In this document: positions 30,226 through 43,779 of the stretch, one piece after another | How the letters are laid out: each line of letters opens with the position of its first letter | How positions within the stretch are numbered: the stretch's first letter is position 1 | Assembly: GCA_027919835.1 (NCBI GenBank) | Contig: JANVFP010000048.1 | Coordinates: 1 to 64,000 of the forward strand | DNA: 64,000 bases | Origin: Lentinula raphanica | Lineage: Eukaryota > Basidiomycota > Agaricomycetes > Agaricales > Omphalotaceae | Reading direction: 5' to 3' | Notes under the pieces: generated by a model | Databases searched by the model: none | What the model saw: the letters and a program-made list of their open reading frames with translations, nothing else | Told to the model about the DNA's origin: nothing | Made by a program: the position numbers and the translations under genes

Positions 30226-33187
30226 ATGACCTTAGAAGATGCAGCGGCCACCGCTTTCTCCAGCGCTACGCTCCGCGAGCGAGATAAAGCCCTCAAAAGA
30301 CGACACGATGATGAGATCTACCGCCACAAAGTCACCATTGACAAGATGAATTTTGCCAATGCCGAGCTACGAACTTCGCTCTTTGACTTGAAGAATCGCA
30401 GCAAACGCTTGGCCGAAAGCCTTGGTTTTGGGGATCTTATGGAGGCTCAGGTGTATGTCGATGCGAGGCAAGGGCAGATGGCTTACAGAGATTGCCTGAA
30501 TGTGGTTGGACGGTTAGAAGACGAGTTGAAAGAAGCAAAGTCGTTGATTGTGAAGATGGAGAATCGGGAGAAAGAGCTCGAAGAAGAGTACACCACTCTG
30601 AGGAAGGCGAAGGATGAAAGGTGATTTCCAGAACCACACGATCTCTATACTCTCATTGCTGACCTCTAGTTATAATTGTAGTTCCTCTGCCTATCGTCAA
30701 CTCTTGAAAGAACACCAACATCTCCAGGAAAGGCTTGAAGAGATTATCAATACCAATCATGCAGCGCAGGAACGCCGTCAGAAGGACTACGATAAATGGA
30801 AAGCCTTCAAGCGGTGGATAATGTGTACAATCGAGATTGAGCAATACAAGCAATACGAGAAGGAGGTCGGGATCGATCATTTCGACCACGCGGAGGGCGC
30901 GAAGGAGCTTTTCAGAATCGTGAAGAGAAAACATTATCGGCTTTCGCAATTGGATAGCTTGGACGATCAGATGAGTACGTTTTTGTTTGATTTTCGAACT
31001 CGATGGGCGTTCATGTTTCCTTAATCAGTCTTTGATATGGTCGAACGAGATATGGACGACTATCGTCTTTTTTCATCTCCCTCTTCAACTACACGAAAGC
31101 CCGACCATGTGCCGAAACGTTCACCTTTAGCTCAATCCTCAAAGGCCAATGAGAGCAATGACAATCACAATCTTTCAACCTCATCGCACATCTTGGATGC
31201 AACAGTCGTGCCGCCGGAGTCTTCGATCAGGTATTTCTACCTACCACTCGCCCGCCACGACGACCATAATTCATATCCATATATTCAATTAAGATCTCGG
31301 GCGGATATAACTACACGGATTCCTCATTCCATGACGGATAGACCCCAATCAGGTATTTACATTCGCTTGCTGTTTACATTCTGGGTAATCATTCGTTGGA
31401 AATTTCAGATAAAGCAAGTACCGGTGCTTTAGCCATTACGGAGATATTATGTCCGTGTCTTCTCTATAACCTCTCTAGATATACTCATCCTCGTTCATCT
31501 GATCCATCTAGCTGTTCTCCCCGCAACCGTGGATACCGCTTCTCCTGGACCGACAACGAAGTTGATGACACATCCTCCTGACTCCGAGACGGAGGACGAA
31601 TCACAGTCCCGTAAATCATCCTGCTTTGCCTTTATGTTACCGTAATCACTGACCGCTTTTGTCTAGTCCGTTGGTCACAGTTCCCTCAACATGCTATCAT
31701 CACTGCGCCCGTCGCTAATCACACTCTTTCCCAACCGGACACTCTTGCTAATCCTTCCACCGCCACTGTCTCACCAAGTCCAACTTCATCATCCCATTCT
31801 AAGACTTTGTCACGACCAGCCCCAAATCCATCTCCCAACAAACTCCACTCTCATCCCCCACAACCTTCCGCCTCGGTACTTCTTTCACCTACGCTTGTCT
31901 CTACCCACAAGAACGGCAACGCCGGAGACTCTACTCCTCGTCAGGCTCAAAGAACTCCGCCATCATCCTCCGCTTGCCCACGAACCCGACAACCTGTACC
32001 AGTCCAATCACCAGATACTGAAATGGGTTATCAGCAATTGAAGGAGTTTCCTCCAAAGAAGTACCTCAAATCCACTGAGGGTCGTCGTATACCAAGTGAC
32101 ATCGAAGTCAAAACTCCCGCCTCGCGGAATCAGGACAAGTCTCTTCGCAAGAATCCGCCCAGTACTTCGAATGCTACGATCCGAAGAGCAACTCCCAAAG
32201 CTTCGGCCAGCCCGTATAGTCCATCACAATCGACAAGCCCGTACAGTCGAAACAAAACTGAAGGTCGGAGTAGCGCGAGAGGACCGGAGAACCAGAAAGA
32301 TCTCGATAATTACAAGGAGAATGAGGATATTATCACTATCCCCAACAGCGCCCGGCGGGATCCAACGTTGAGGAGAAATGGGAAGGACAAAGAGGAGGAT
32401 GCTATTTCGAAAGCCACTCCGAAAGGCCCTTTAGGCGGATACATGAAGTACAAAGGTCGGGGGAGGTATGGTAAAGAAATCAACCGAGGGTATGTTCGCG
32501 TTCGCAACGCCAATCTTGCGCTTCTCAAAGCGACTCATTCATATGTTGTATCCGTTCACAGAGATGAAGATGCAACAATCAATGAAATGTATGAGATCGA
32601 CCCCGAACAGAACGCTGGGCTTCAATTCCCGTTCGAAGAAGTAGTACGAGGAAAGGGGAATCGGAGACGACTTATCGGTGGGGATTGCGATGACTGCCGA
32701 GAGGTCAGTGATTCTGAATTCTAACGATCGAAGACACTCATTTCTTTTGCATACATAGTACTACGCAGCCGTGGGTCCTATGCCTCAACGTTTGCAGCCA
32801 CCTCTATGGAAGTCTCCGGTTAAAGAAAGCCCTCAAGGCGGCCCATCATCGAGACCTTGTCCCCATCATCGAACCAGCGCATCTTCCAAAAAGCGAAAAC
32901 GTCTCGACGACAACGAATCCCCATTCGACGATAGCATTATCAACTCGCCAAGCAGACACAATCGCCCGAGAAATGCTTCTGAAATCTCCGCACACAAGCA
33001 GGATATATCTCGCCATCGAGCCTTGTGGGAAACAGGAAATGAGCCGCCGGGGTACTGGGAAATTGGGTTCCCGAGTACGCAGAGAGCGGATGAGATCAAT
33101 AAAGATGCGAGAGAGATGGAAAGGAGGAAGCGTAAGAAGGTGGAAGAGGAAGCTGCTAGAGAGGGGGGCAGGTATAGAAGGAAATGA
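30226..33187 (+). CDS. ctp1: Ctp1/Sae2/CtIP-like DNA-end resection factor
   Basis: CtIP/Sae2 proteins activate the Mre11 nuclease to open protein-blocked double-strand breaks and start resection in the nucleus. The N-terminus (exons 30226-30620 and 30682-30974) is a long coiled coil (RRHDDEIYRHKVTIDK, KENREKELEEEY-like heptads), the usual oligomerisation region. Exons 31029-31230 and 31294-31352, short following exons and a long exon to about 32704 encode a disordered Ser/Pro-rich middle. The C-terminal SAE2 domain is diagnostic: GDCDDCREYYAAVG (CxxC) then, about 90 residues on, DISRHRALWETGNEPPGYWE and GFPSTQ, the RHR and W-FP motifs. It ends with a basic tail at 33187. Exon borders near 31420-31700 are the least certain. 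The family call rests on the C-terminal motif and is strong. Confidence 0.85.
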
Positions 33188-34213
33188 AGAGGGTTACAGA
33201 GAGATTATTTGGAGAACGATCAAAGATCAATATTCAATCACCAAAGGATAATCCTTGTGACTACATTGCTCAATGATATCGTTAGTCAAAGCCCGCATCG
33301 CGCGAGATCTCAATGGATACGGGAAGTCATTCAATCCCTGTCTAGGTGTAAAAGCCTTTTCGTTGGGAATGAGCCTCTAATGCTATCTTTCGCTGCGTTG
33401 TTAAGGTGGTTTCCACTCGATCTTGCTCACCAATGCTATTAACGAGTTTCCTGCTGCAGAATATCTGATAGCCTGAGACAGACATGCAAATGGTTTTGAA
33501 TCTTGGCGGCTTGAAGGTGAGAGAGGAGTATGCTTCCTCTTTCTCGGAAATTTCCTGAGGGTGAAACAGCCTCGTTAATTACCATTGTGCTGCACCCTGC
33601 CTCAGGTGCACCAGACTCTTCGCCACCTTTCGATGCCATCTAAGTGCGGACGTCCTTCGCAGAATGATCTCTTGCAAGTGATATCAGGTGATATTCTGTG
33701 CCATGTGGTTCTCTGAAGAGTCACTGGAGGAACTTCTGGAGGAACTTGGGATCGCGAATCATGTATCATGTAACGTATGCGACAGATTGTCATCCTGCTG
33801 TCTATATATTACCGTACCTACTTCCTGAAACACAATTCCAAGAACGCGTTAATTTCACATCTTAATGTCTTCTGAGTCGACTCTGAGGAAAGGAACTAAC
33901 ATTGGTTCCGACAATACATCTCAAAGTTCAACGTTCATCGATAAAATTATCCTGTTATTCGTGATATGCTCAAGTCGCAATGATAAATAAACATGCCTAG
34001 AGAGAGAAAATAAGAACCAAATACGAAAAGCCTGATGGTCCGACCAAAACCAGTACAAATTTACCAGCATATCAAACAAGTATGTACTGAAGTCCAGCAA
34101 GTTCAGCACCAATATGAACATGAAATAGATTCACATAGATTTGCATTGACCATAATCGTTAATCCTGACCTTGACTTTTCTGCATAGGATTTGTGTCACG
34201 CTTGTACAATGAA
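33188..34213. other. Intergenic, no supported gene
   Basis: This lies between the convergent ends of the ctp1-like and F-box genes. Only short unsupported frames are present, and 33900-34150 is AT-rich. Nothing else is seen. Confidence 0.5.
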
Positions 34214-36999
34214 TCAACACATCCTCCATCTCTCTAAATTTCCTCTGGTCAGATTCCAGCCGCGCCAATCTTCCAGCCAGACTCCGCCACCGCGAGTGGC
34301 AGACAAGACGCGGGACCAAAGAGTTAGAAGGGCAGCGTGAGAGGCATCTAGCGCGTTATTATCGTGTCGCTCGCCGGATCGAGGTTCAGTCTGTACTGAG
34401 TACAGGAAGGATCGGGGAGGATTGGACGTAAAGAATGGGATAGAGCCGCGAGAGAATTCGCGCGGGGACATCGTCGCGAATGGAGAGGAAGGTAGAAACG
34501 AAGGCAACGAAGGAAGTGACGGACGACGCCAAGACCATCTTCGGCCTTGGTTCTGAACCATAGAAGACCCAGCCCTTTGCGTCGGTCTCGACGCAGAAGG
34601 CATCCTATTTCTTCCCAAGTGACGCACCCCTCGTCGTAGAAGATCACTATCTGGATCTAAATCCCTGATATACTTCAACGACGGGAAGGGAACTTTCTGC
34701 CTTTCTCTCCTAGTGGATGGTCCTGGGACGTCAGGCCCAGAGTCATCAGTCGAAGGCAGTAGCAGCGAAGACAACTGGAGATACAGCGTGAAGAAAGGAT
34801 TGTGTCCTCCTTCGTCGTCATCGTGAAATCCAAATTGAGACTGATCCCAGCCGTCCCTCTCGTCTCGCTCTTCCCAGTCAGCTCTGACTCTCTCTCCGAT
34901 GTCACGTATACCGATCATCCGCACATTAGGATGACTAGGCAAAAGAGGATGTGGTGCAATCCAGTCAGGGTGAGTCCAATCCCACTCTAACGCATCGAAC
35001 GCGTCTACTTGATCATTAAAGGCGTCGAGACCGTTAAAAGTAAGGACTTGGTCGTGCGTTGCAGAGAGAGAGGCAGAACATATAAAAGTTCTCAAGTTTG
35101 GAGTAAGGGATGCAAGGGTCTGTGAAGGTTGGGAAGCTGCAGGCAATGATGCGGGTACGGAGTTCGGAGAAGTTGGCGGAAGCGGGGTCGCAAGCTCAGG
35201 TCCGAAAGGTGATGATGGAGTCGGAGGAGGGAAGGGCATCGTCCTTGATTCAATCTCTTCTCTCTCCCTCCTGGCCTCGGCCAGTTTCTCGGCTTCAATC
35301 CGTTCTTTATCCGCGTCCCTTACCTGATCTTCAATCCAGCGATCCTCCATGTCTTGGACATCTCGAATGTACGTTGATTCGTATCCATATCCAGCTGCTT
35401 CATCGTTACCATATCCTTCTTGTATAGATTGAGAAGCGCGGGATGTCAAACGGCTGAGAGGACTCAAAGTCTGCCGAGGAGAGATCTGCGACCCGGCACC
35501 GATTCTTCCAAACTCGAGTACGACGATTCTGCTCCCGTGGGCTTCAAAGAATCGCCAAAAGCCGTCTCCGAGTTTGTCGCCTAGCCTTTCACCCGCGCCA
35601 TCATTTGCATCATGATGCTGTTGACCTCTCCCGTCATCGGAATGATGCAACGTGTACGGAGTGTCGATTGTCAAGATTCTGAGTGAGGGTAAGTCCCATT
35701 CTGCGAGTAGCGCAAGAAGAGTGTTGGGTGGCGTTGAATACGTGTAGCCCGCCGCGCCTTTAGTTGACTTGGATATGATTGGATCCGATAGCGTGAGTGT
35801 GAGCTTGGTCAATGAAGGTAGATGGAGCGGGAATTGCAATTTCGGTTTAGAGCCTGCGAAATAGTCTATGGCATCAGTGTCGAATGGAAGGTAGAGGTGT
35901 AAGGAACGCAAGGCGTTGAAGCCGGTGAATTCGCCATTTCTAGAGAATGGAATGGGTAGAGGGAGAGGAAGATGTGGATAACATGTCCATGTCAGGCATT
36001 CCAATTGAGCAGTTTTTGACCTGGATAAAGTACCTGAAGAACAAAGTGAGTAATCTTCGACCACCAAAGAAAATCAGGCTACTAACCACTACTATATCGC
36101 TTGCTTGCCCTCAGATTCTCTTTCTCATCGGCTTTCGTCCCAGCATCTATTAACACACCGAGCAACTTTTCTGGTGTTGCTCTCCAATCACACCACTCCT
36201 CTAATAGAGGACACCTGATACCTCCCTCGTCGCTGAATCCGACTAGATGCGGCGAGGACGACAAGATCACTAAGACGTCGGAAGGATTACACCGGTCATA
36301 AGAGAGTGTGGATAGCGTCAGATACCGGATATGTCTCCCACTGGTTTCAAATCCAGTGTTGAGCGCCGCTGGTGCCGAACCGACACTCGAGCTTGAGGTA
36401 GAGTATGACAATGGTGGTGGGGAGTAGGAAGAGCCTGGCGCAGCCTGTGGAAGTGGTGACCCGCCGCAGATTTGGCTAAGTAACGTCAGAGCTAGAGCCT
36501 TTGCCTGAGAACTTTTTCGAATATGGATCGTGTGGTAAAGGGCAGGTTGAGAGTATGTATTCCAGGCTTTTGATACGAGGGAAAAAGAGAGGATGTCCGA
36601 TTTAGCTCCGAGTGACCGACCGTTAGCTGTTGTTTGCAGATGGTCATATTTCCCTCCACTGCCAACTAATCCAGATGCTTTCCCTAGATGTTGACAGCTC
36701 GCCATGGCTAGTATTTCTATCCAAAGTTCTCTCGGCAGTTCTGGCATAACTCTTCCCGGTCTGGTCTCGTCCAGCGCGTCGAATTGCCATCCACCGACGA
36801 CCTGTTTACGGTTGCGGCTGGATGGCTTGAGTGAGATTGGGGAAAGAGAGGAAAGGGAAGGCCGTCTGAAGGACTTGGGAAGCGAGAATCCAGGCGAATT
36901 GGTCTGGTTGTTTGAGCCATCATCCCATGGCCAAGCGTCTGGCGTTTGACTGGGATTATGACTATGACTCTGCCCTCTTCTTCGTAGACGTTCCAGCAT
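34214..36999 (-). CDS. F-box protein, two exons
   Basis: F-box proteins link substrates to SCF ubiquitin ligase through Skp1. After a Ser/Pro-rich N-terminus comes the F-box-like segment ELPRELWIEILAMAS with LVSKAWNTYSQPALYHTIHI, about residues 85-160. The rest resembles the leucine-rich, poorly conserved substrate region of basidiomycete F-box proteins, with LRSLHLYLPF and LPSLTKLTLTL repeats. An acidic/Arg-rich insertion lies near 35300. The intron runs from a GTAGTG donor after codon KRY near 36095 to TTCAG near 36036, keeping frame. A GC-AG alternative upstream is possible. The start is ATG 36999 (MLERLRRRGQ) and the stop is at 34214. No specific substrate can be named. Confidence 0.8.
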
Positions 37000-38116
37000 T
37001 TTGATACCTATATATCACCCGGGTATTTCCAGTTTACAGCAAGCAAGAGCGAAAAATCGTCAAAGAAAAGTACGAGAGCAACGAAAGCAAGCAATGAGAA
37101 CAAGAAAGCGAGAGGAAGGTAAGAAAAAAGAAGAAAAGAGGTTTGTGTGCGAGTTGTCTGCGGCAGAGGGGATGGTGGGTGTAGAGGGTCAAGATGGAAT
37201 CTTGATGAAAAACGTAATTCCGAATTCTGACGGGAAATTCAGTTTCCAGAAAGAATTCGTGTCGAGGCGAAGGGAAAGGTAACTTAGCGTGGGAATCGGT
37301 GGTCAAAAGCGGATAACTCCCGCTGCCGTAGCTGATCCGAATAATCGCTTAGGTATCGGCACGTTCGGCACTGCTTACCCGCTTCGGCATCACTCCTTTT
37401 ACGTCTATCCGGTCTCTTTTCAAGTTTCCTTCCCATCTTTTCATCTTTCCATCTTCAGCTTCAACCCCCATCGTTGATCTGATTTCGTTCAAACGTGATT
37501 CTGATACTGATGCTGTTTGCTGACTGCTCCATGGAATCTTCACCGTTCGGAGAGGAGAGTTCACATCGCCTTCACCGTTTTGAAGGTGTTGAAAATGATT
37601 GTAGTGCTTTTTTTTGGACAATTTCCCTAAGAAACGAGCAATTCTCTCTCCGAGATAAGTCAGGACCCTCGGAGGGGGGATTTTTCATCAGGAATGGGAG
37701 GGGGATCAATGTTACAAGGCTCTCGAGTGTCTCGCAGCTGATTTGCGACCTCTTTGGTTAGCGCGGCGACTACTGGGTATTGCACTTTGTTTTCGAAATA
37801 CGCTCATGACGAGCATGATATTGAACCCCTAGCGGCGGGGTAAGCCTACAATTTGGTTGTCGATGTTATGAGACGCTAGTCTGAGCTTGAAGCTGTCCGA
37901 CGCCTAGACATTACCCTTTCAAGTCAGTCGATCGTCTGTGCCATGACGTTTTGTAAAACCAGATGCTCATACTATAAATGAACGCGGTCAGAACCTACAT
38001 CCTGAATTATTCCCCCTTCCCCCTTTCCTAGTGCGTATTTATTCATCTAACGAGCCGCTTGATAATGATTTGATCATTGAAACTTTTTCAGCACAAGCCC
38101 AGCGTAACTTACTTCA
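37000..38116. other. Intergenic, no supported gene
   Basis: It is purine-rich on the plus strand near 37050-37150, likely the promoter and leader of the F-box gene. No coherent spliced gene is visible. Confidence 0.45.
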
Positions 38117-38374
38117 ATGTCTCCATCGTCAAACCAGCATCGCCAAAAGCCCATGGCGGCTACAACCATGACGCCCTCGCGCGAGGAAAAACATCTTCCC
38201 GCCTCAGCATTTTCCGAGCCTTCGGAGCCCAGCGAGTTGGCACCCGGTAACAAGCCGAAAGACCAAATTACCCAACCTCAGGAGGAGAATCCACAAGTGG
38301 TGCTGGTGAAAGATCAACACAGACAGCTGAAAGGGGGTGCGGCGTCGAATACAGCAGTGAAATCTAAGCTGTAG
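38117..38374 (+). CDS. Possible 85-aa disordered protein
   Basis: An ATG follows a pyrimidine-rich stretch and an AG acceptor near 38090. The product is polar and low-complexity (Ser, Pro, Glu, Lys, Gln) without a domain. It could be a small gene or the first exon of a larger one, and it runs toward the convergent end of RRN3. Weak support. Confidence 0.35.
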   Translation: MSPSSNQHRQKPMAATTMTPSREEKHLPASAFSEPSEPSELAPGNKPKDQITQPQEENPQVVLVKDQHRQLKGGAASNTAVKSKL

Positions 38375-38617
38375 GCTTCTGTTATCCACAGCAATGACGA
38401 GCCAGATGCCTCTCATAGTGGGGCGAGGGTGACAAAACGAAATAGAATTGGGTATTCAAGATGAGTTACGTGGATACAGCAAGAGAGAAAAACTAAATGC
38501 AGGTAGGATACAGCTTGTGTGTGAGAGATACGATATGCGAAACAGAGCAAGTGCGAGATAGATAGCAATGAAAAGATCCGAAGAAGAGAAAAGAGATATC
38601 GAAATCCGGCAGGCAGC

Positions 38618-41464
38618 TCACGACATCGCAAGGACATGTTCTGCCGCGTTTATCCCTTCCTTCGCAGGGCTGATGCTCATTGCGTCAAACGATGCACCGA
38701 GCGTAGGAGCTGTTGCATCCCCGTTGGCACCTGTATCACCACCTGCAACAGATATCGTTATAGGCATACCAACTTCACTCGAAGCATCGACCACGTCTTC
38801 GTCTTCGTCCGAACCGTCTGAATCTGACACGTCGTCGTCATCGTCAGAGTCCTCATTTATCGCTACAGAGGCCCAGTCGCGGTAGATCTCCTGTATGTAA
38901 GCGCCGGACTTGGGGAGCTTATACGGATCGAAGGGGAAAAATGTGTTCAGTTCAGAGGTGAGGTGTAGGCCGTTTGTAAGAGCCGAGAGGGATATTTGAT
39001 GAACGTCGCCAGAGGAAACATCAGACCGGCGATTTGATTCGAGGATAGTATAACAGTAGATGAAATCAGTTGCATGCGCCACACGGGCAAACTGATTGGC
39101 CACATTGGGCGAGCAAACCTAATATCATGTCGGCGAGGCGGGAAGAAAGAACTAAACAAAATGACTGACCTTAAGCGGATTGAGCACCGAATTAACGACC
39201 CTCTGCACTACATCTAATTGCTCCATCCATTTCTTTCCCACTCTGGACGATTTGACGTCCTTCGCCCCAAGCAAGGTCAAATCGTCCTCTTCATCTTCCT
39301 GAAGCAAGTCCCTCCAGCGGAAACAAAATATCAGGAAAAACGCCTGGGCGACGGCATAGAAAACCGTGTTTTGATCCCCAATCACGTTGAGAGCATCAAC
39401 GGCAGCGTTTGCCCCGCGCGAGCCATTAGAGGGTGTAGTATTTTTCAGAATGGATTCGACAGCATCGAGATGGGCTTTGAGAAATTCGCACAAGACACCA
39501 ACAACGCGTCTTGCGCCTTCTCGGTCGACGAACCTCGCACGACTGACAAAGCTACCGATATACGACGCCGCTGCTGCGCGAGTGACGATAGGCGTCTGTC
39601 CGGGAGTGCCACCCCAGACTCATATTGTCCAGATTGAAAGATGGCGCGATCCACGAGCATGCCTTGGAAGATGTCTGAAAATTCAGCATCCAGCGATGTG
39701 TACCAGAAAAGGAGGAACTGTGTATATCTGGATTTGAACGTACGTAAGATGGTACGATCGAATATGGAAAGAAGTGTGTGGAACTGAGCCCGTAGCATCT
39801 TTTTGGTCGGCGGGGGTAATGAAGATTGATTTGGCAATAAGGATGAAGGGGAGTTGAGCACAGCTGATGTTGGAGTGGAAGGACGGGAAGGGGAAGAAGC
39901 GAGTAGATTGAGTTGTGCCAGCTGCGCCTGATTCGATGGAGGAGGTTGACTAAAGGAGGTAAAACCCGTTGTAGACGATGTATATGTGGCGTCGAAGAAA
40001 GGATTGACTGCTGTAGAAATCGGCGGTAACGGAGGGAGCTCAGGCAGGGATGAAGACGGAGAATGAAGCGTATCCTCGTCTTCATCGAACGTTTTGGCTA
40101 CAGATGCATAAGCCTCGAAGTGCTCAAAAACCAATGACAGTATTGCGTCCAGTTTCTTCACCATCTCGCGAAGGTGTTCATGTTTCGTGGGTAGATCATC
40201 GATTCGTCCGGCCAAACCACCGTCGTCATCCATATCGCCACCCTCAGATGATATATCACTAAACGTTTCAAACTCATCGTCTGAGATATCTTGATCTGAA
40301 TCGTCCTCGTCAACTTCCTGACCCACGAGGACATCGAAAGGATCGAGCTCAAAAATATCTTCCTCCTCTTGAACAGCTTCTTCTTCGATTTCATCGATCT
40401 CTATCTGGATCTCAACCTGTGAATGTTCATAAGAGCAAATCTTCGACCGAAGAGAAAAACACTATACATCTATCTGTATCGCCCGGTCTACGATTAACCC
40501 GAGGATCTGATCAGCAAGTTCAGGGCAGTAATTCGTGACGCGAAGAAGATTTCGGATATATGTTGTTTGAGCGGTTTGATTCTGTCGTTTATGTGGAAAA
40601 TTTCGAGATAAGAGTGGCATGAGTGTTGACGGTAGAGTCGGAATGAGTGATAGCAAATGGCGCAAAAGTTGATGCAGCCGATCATAGACCAATCGACGTG
40701 TTATGGGTGTCGACGATGTCTCAGGGAGAGATGTGGATAACGCCTGGAATCCAGCTTCTGTATAGAGGAGGTTGTAAGTGTTAGAGTGATCACAAGAGGA
40801 CGAGGATGGCGACATACGATGAGTGAATCCTAGCGACAATTTTCCAAGCACGAGCGATAGATATTCGGGTCGAGCGGAAATCAACATCCCAATGAAAACC
40901 ATGTATGATCTAACGGTGGCATTATCCATCGTAACCCAAGGCATGTTTATGATTGCTTCAACGAGCGAAGAATGAGCTCGTCCGAGCCTGGATACAACAT
41001 GCGATAACGCTAGAATCCAGAGACGTAGTTGGGCTGGTTGTGGAGATAGGAGTTCAGTCGAGGATCGTTTTGGGTTGAACTGGCTAACTAATTCTTCGAA
41101 CGGCTCAGTGTTGCCCTGCAAATGAATGAAGCGTTTAGCAGCAATCAGAATACGCTGGCTTAAAGACACACACATTCCCTTTTTCCTGTAGCGCGTTATT
41201 GACGAATGCAAGATACATGTCCTTGCGTGATTTCTCCTCTTGCTTCACCCTAGAATTGGTCACGTACGGCCTGCGTGCAAGAATCGATGAACCATCGTCG
41301 TAACTCTCTGGATTCTTGCGGCTCTGCTGTTTCATAGAAGCAAAATTGTCAAGATTGGGCTTGACCGAGTTATCCATGAAACGTGGTCTTTGCGCCAAAG
41401 ATGGTGGTCCGGCTTTGGGATTTCTCTTGTTATCAAAATGCGAAAAACGGGAGTGGGGATCCAT
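38618..41464 (-). CDS. RRN3: RRN3/TIF-IA, RNA polymerase I initiation factor, with one frame break
   Basis: RRN3 binds RNA polymerase I and recruits it to rDNA promoters. It starts MDPHSRFSHFDNKRNP at 41464. Exons continue through the HEAT-repeat-like body (GNTEPFEELVSQF, LLRHLLSLIPTLP) and the family signature LIVDRAIQIDVEIQIEIDE. An acidic insertion follows, then LRAQFHTLLSIFDRTILRTF, AAAASYIGSFVSRARFV, QAFFLIFCFRWRDLL and VAHATDFIYCYTILESN. The tail is acidic and ends at 38618. Introns (near 41160, 40790, 40460 and 39150) have good sites. Near 39600 the frame shifts by one base between GVALP and the conserved GQTPIVTRAAA. No intron fits there, and one extra base in the GG/CC run restores it. 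RRN3 is essential in yeasts, so a sequence error is more likely than a true mutation. Confidence 0.9.
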
Positions 41465-41732
41465 TTTTTCGGCTAATAGCGAGGCAGGTCCTCCAGCTGT
41501 ATGCAGCGTTGAAGCCCAAAGTTGGTAGATTGTGTGCAAATGGGAGACCGTAGTGCTAGTGAGCGCTTGAGCTGAGGGCCAAAACTTTTTTTTTGCAAAT
41601 GGATAACCGTGGGTAGATATTAGCTCAGCAACTGACGCTCAGAGAAATGGCCTCTAGATTTGTTCTCGGCTTCCTTGACTCGATTTCCTACGGGCCTGTC
41701 CCTCGTTTTTTCTCTTCCTTATCGTCACCACC

Positions 41733-42288
41733 ATGTCGACCTCTACCTTTTCTGCAGCCCACAGACGCTATGTCAAATCCCTATATCGACGAATGCTTAC
41801 CGATAGCCTCAACTGGACCGTTCACCGTGAACTTTGGCGTAGACGTGCACTTGTTATAAGGGCCGAGTTTGAGAAGAATCGGTGAGTTCTGTAATTTGTA
41901 CCTCAACAAACAAGAACCTCACTGTATAACTGTTATAGTAACGTCCATGACCCTCGTCAACTAGCCGTTATTTTCGACAAGGCTGAGGCTGATCTGGCTC
42001 GTAACCAACATCCGGATCCAGTCATTTGTAAGCCGTCCTCCCTTGGTCAGACTTATTTGTATCTTATACGTCCTATAGCCCCTCTGTTCCCTGGTGGTAC
42101 CAAATGGTATGTGACAGGGTTTAAAATAATCCGGTAAGGTTGTTAATTTCATTTACTCTGAATCAAGGGAAAGAAACATCCCGGTAGGTTGTCCTTCTGC
42201 AAAAGGCGTGTGTAATATAGCTTACGTTCCTTTCTTTCAGCCTCCCATGGGACCTCTATATGATCATCTAGCTGCAGACGCGCATTGA
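41733..42288 (+). CDS. NDUFB9: Complex I subunit NDUFB9/B22 (LYR protein)
   Basis: Accessory subunit of mitochondrial NADH:ubiquinone oxidoreductase on the membrane-arm matrix side, which binds acyl carrier protein through its LYR motif. The start is MSTSTFSAAHRRYVKSLYRR at 41733, with LYR at residues 17-19. Exon 1 ends 41881, and four further small exons give NVHDPRQLAVIFDKAEADL, then FPGGTKW, ERNIP and a C-terminal MGPLYDHLAADAH ending 42288. The KSLYRR start, RAEFEKNR and PGGTKWERN signatures fit the family, and length is about 120 residues as expected. It is divergent from RRN3 with about 270 bp between starts. Confidence 0.88.
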
Positions 42289-43779
42289 ATGCGAAATGGA
42301 CACGAGGGGATCGCATCCACCAATGGTATTCAATAGATGAGAGGGGGATATCAATAGCTCACAAGTGCTACCCATCTCATTGTGATAACATATTGAGATT
42401 GCGTTGGATTGTGTTGCTTGGGTCTCACATACCCGATACCTGTTACACATTAAAGTTATGGGGAGTGTAGGATATGTGTGCGTGACTTTCTCTTTGCCTT
42501 AGGTAGGCATGCATCGTCAAAATAGACTATAGCGATTGTTTCGCTCTTCTTCATTCTATCTCGCATGGATGTTCAATCTAGAAGGCTCTTCACCCTAGCC
42601 GTAACATCTGATTTCGAAGCCGATTTTCTTCACAGCTCAGAATACCACAGGTCTATCTATATATCTGCACATCAGAACTTCGTCGGTGAGTAACCATTAA
42701 GCTTCAGCAGGCTTCAGCTATGCCGGGTATGATGCCAAGGCCAAGTCCCTGCATGCTACTTGGGGGTCAAATCGACCCGCAATGCAAATATCCATCTACC
42801 TTCCCCTAGATTCATTCAACATTGTCTGACCTTCTCTCTGTGACCATCCACATACTTCAAATTTTCGCGCGAAAGAAATCGTCCTCACTATATTTAATGA
42901 CGGTTTGCTGTGAACATTCAAAGTGTCGTTAAGTCACGATTGGGTACATAAGCCTGGGTAAGCAAGCTGCAACGGTCCGCGTAAACTATGGTTCCTTATT
43001 TCCCGCATTCCGTTCTTCTCGAAAGCCACAGTTCATGCAAGGAACCTTCTGCATCTGTTGTATCGGGCTCTATGATGCAAGTTCATTGGGTTTCACTGAA
43101 GACCCGCATGCGCGCATCTTCGGTATGAACCTGTTCAACAGCCTTCCAGGATGTTTTCGTACTAATGTCAGTACTTCTGAACAGATCCCCAACAGTCTCT
43201 ATTTCGTGAAAATTTGGTCTGATTGCTTCAAGATTTAACACACCATACATACAGCAACGGTGGGATTCTGCCGGTTTGTATAGCTGTAGGGGTATAGGGT
43301 CAAGGACGAAAGATTAATCGACTTTCAAAGGTGCGATTCGGGCAATCTTGCAGGCACAACTGCGGTTCTTATCTATGTAAGTCAACACTTCTTCATTCAA
43401 TCCTGCTCAAAATCTTGAAACTTTGTCCTCGGTGTATTTGTGTCTGGACTCTACATGATCTCATTCACACTCATTGTAACTATGCAAAGAGCCCCACAAC
43501 CTCATGATCCGTCAGCAATTCAGCAGAAAAGTGGATCTGTCAACCTAGTGCAAGACCTATTCACCTATTTCCAATGACAGTCTATTCCCAGCGTCCTGGA
43601 TAATCCCCCTCCCCAACCTCTCGAAGAAATGAACCTAGACAGCAATGTCACTGCTGTGTTGGTTCACAAAACAGCAACTGAAGGGCTGTCTTGACCGCTT
43701 CTTCGGTTTTCTGCAATGGTATTTGGCATTTATAATAACATAGAGCTTTCAGGTTAGTCTCCCTCTCATACGATACAAG
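42289..43779. other. Intergenic, no supported gene
   Basis: About 1.5 kb with short, unsupported frames only. Part must serve as the upstream region of the C2H2 gene at 43780. No repeats stood out. Confidence 0.45.

Noticed and set aside
35110..35427. Plus-strand frame opposite the F-box gene
   Set aside because: Low-complexity mirror of a Ser/Pro-rich coding region, with no independent evidence.
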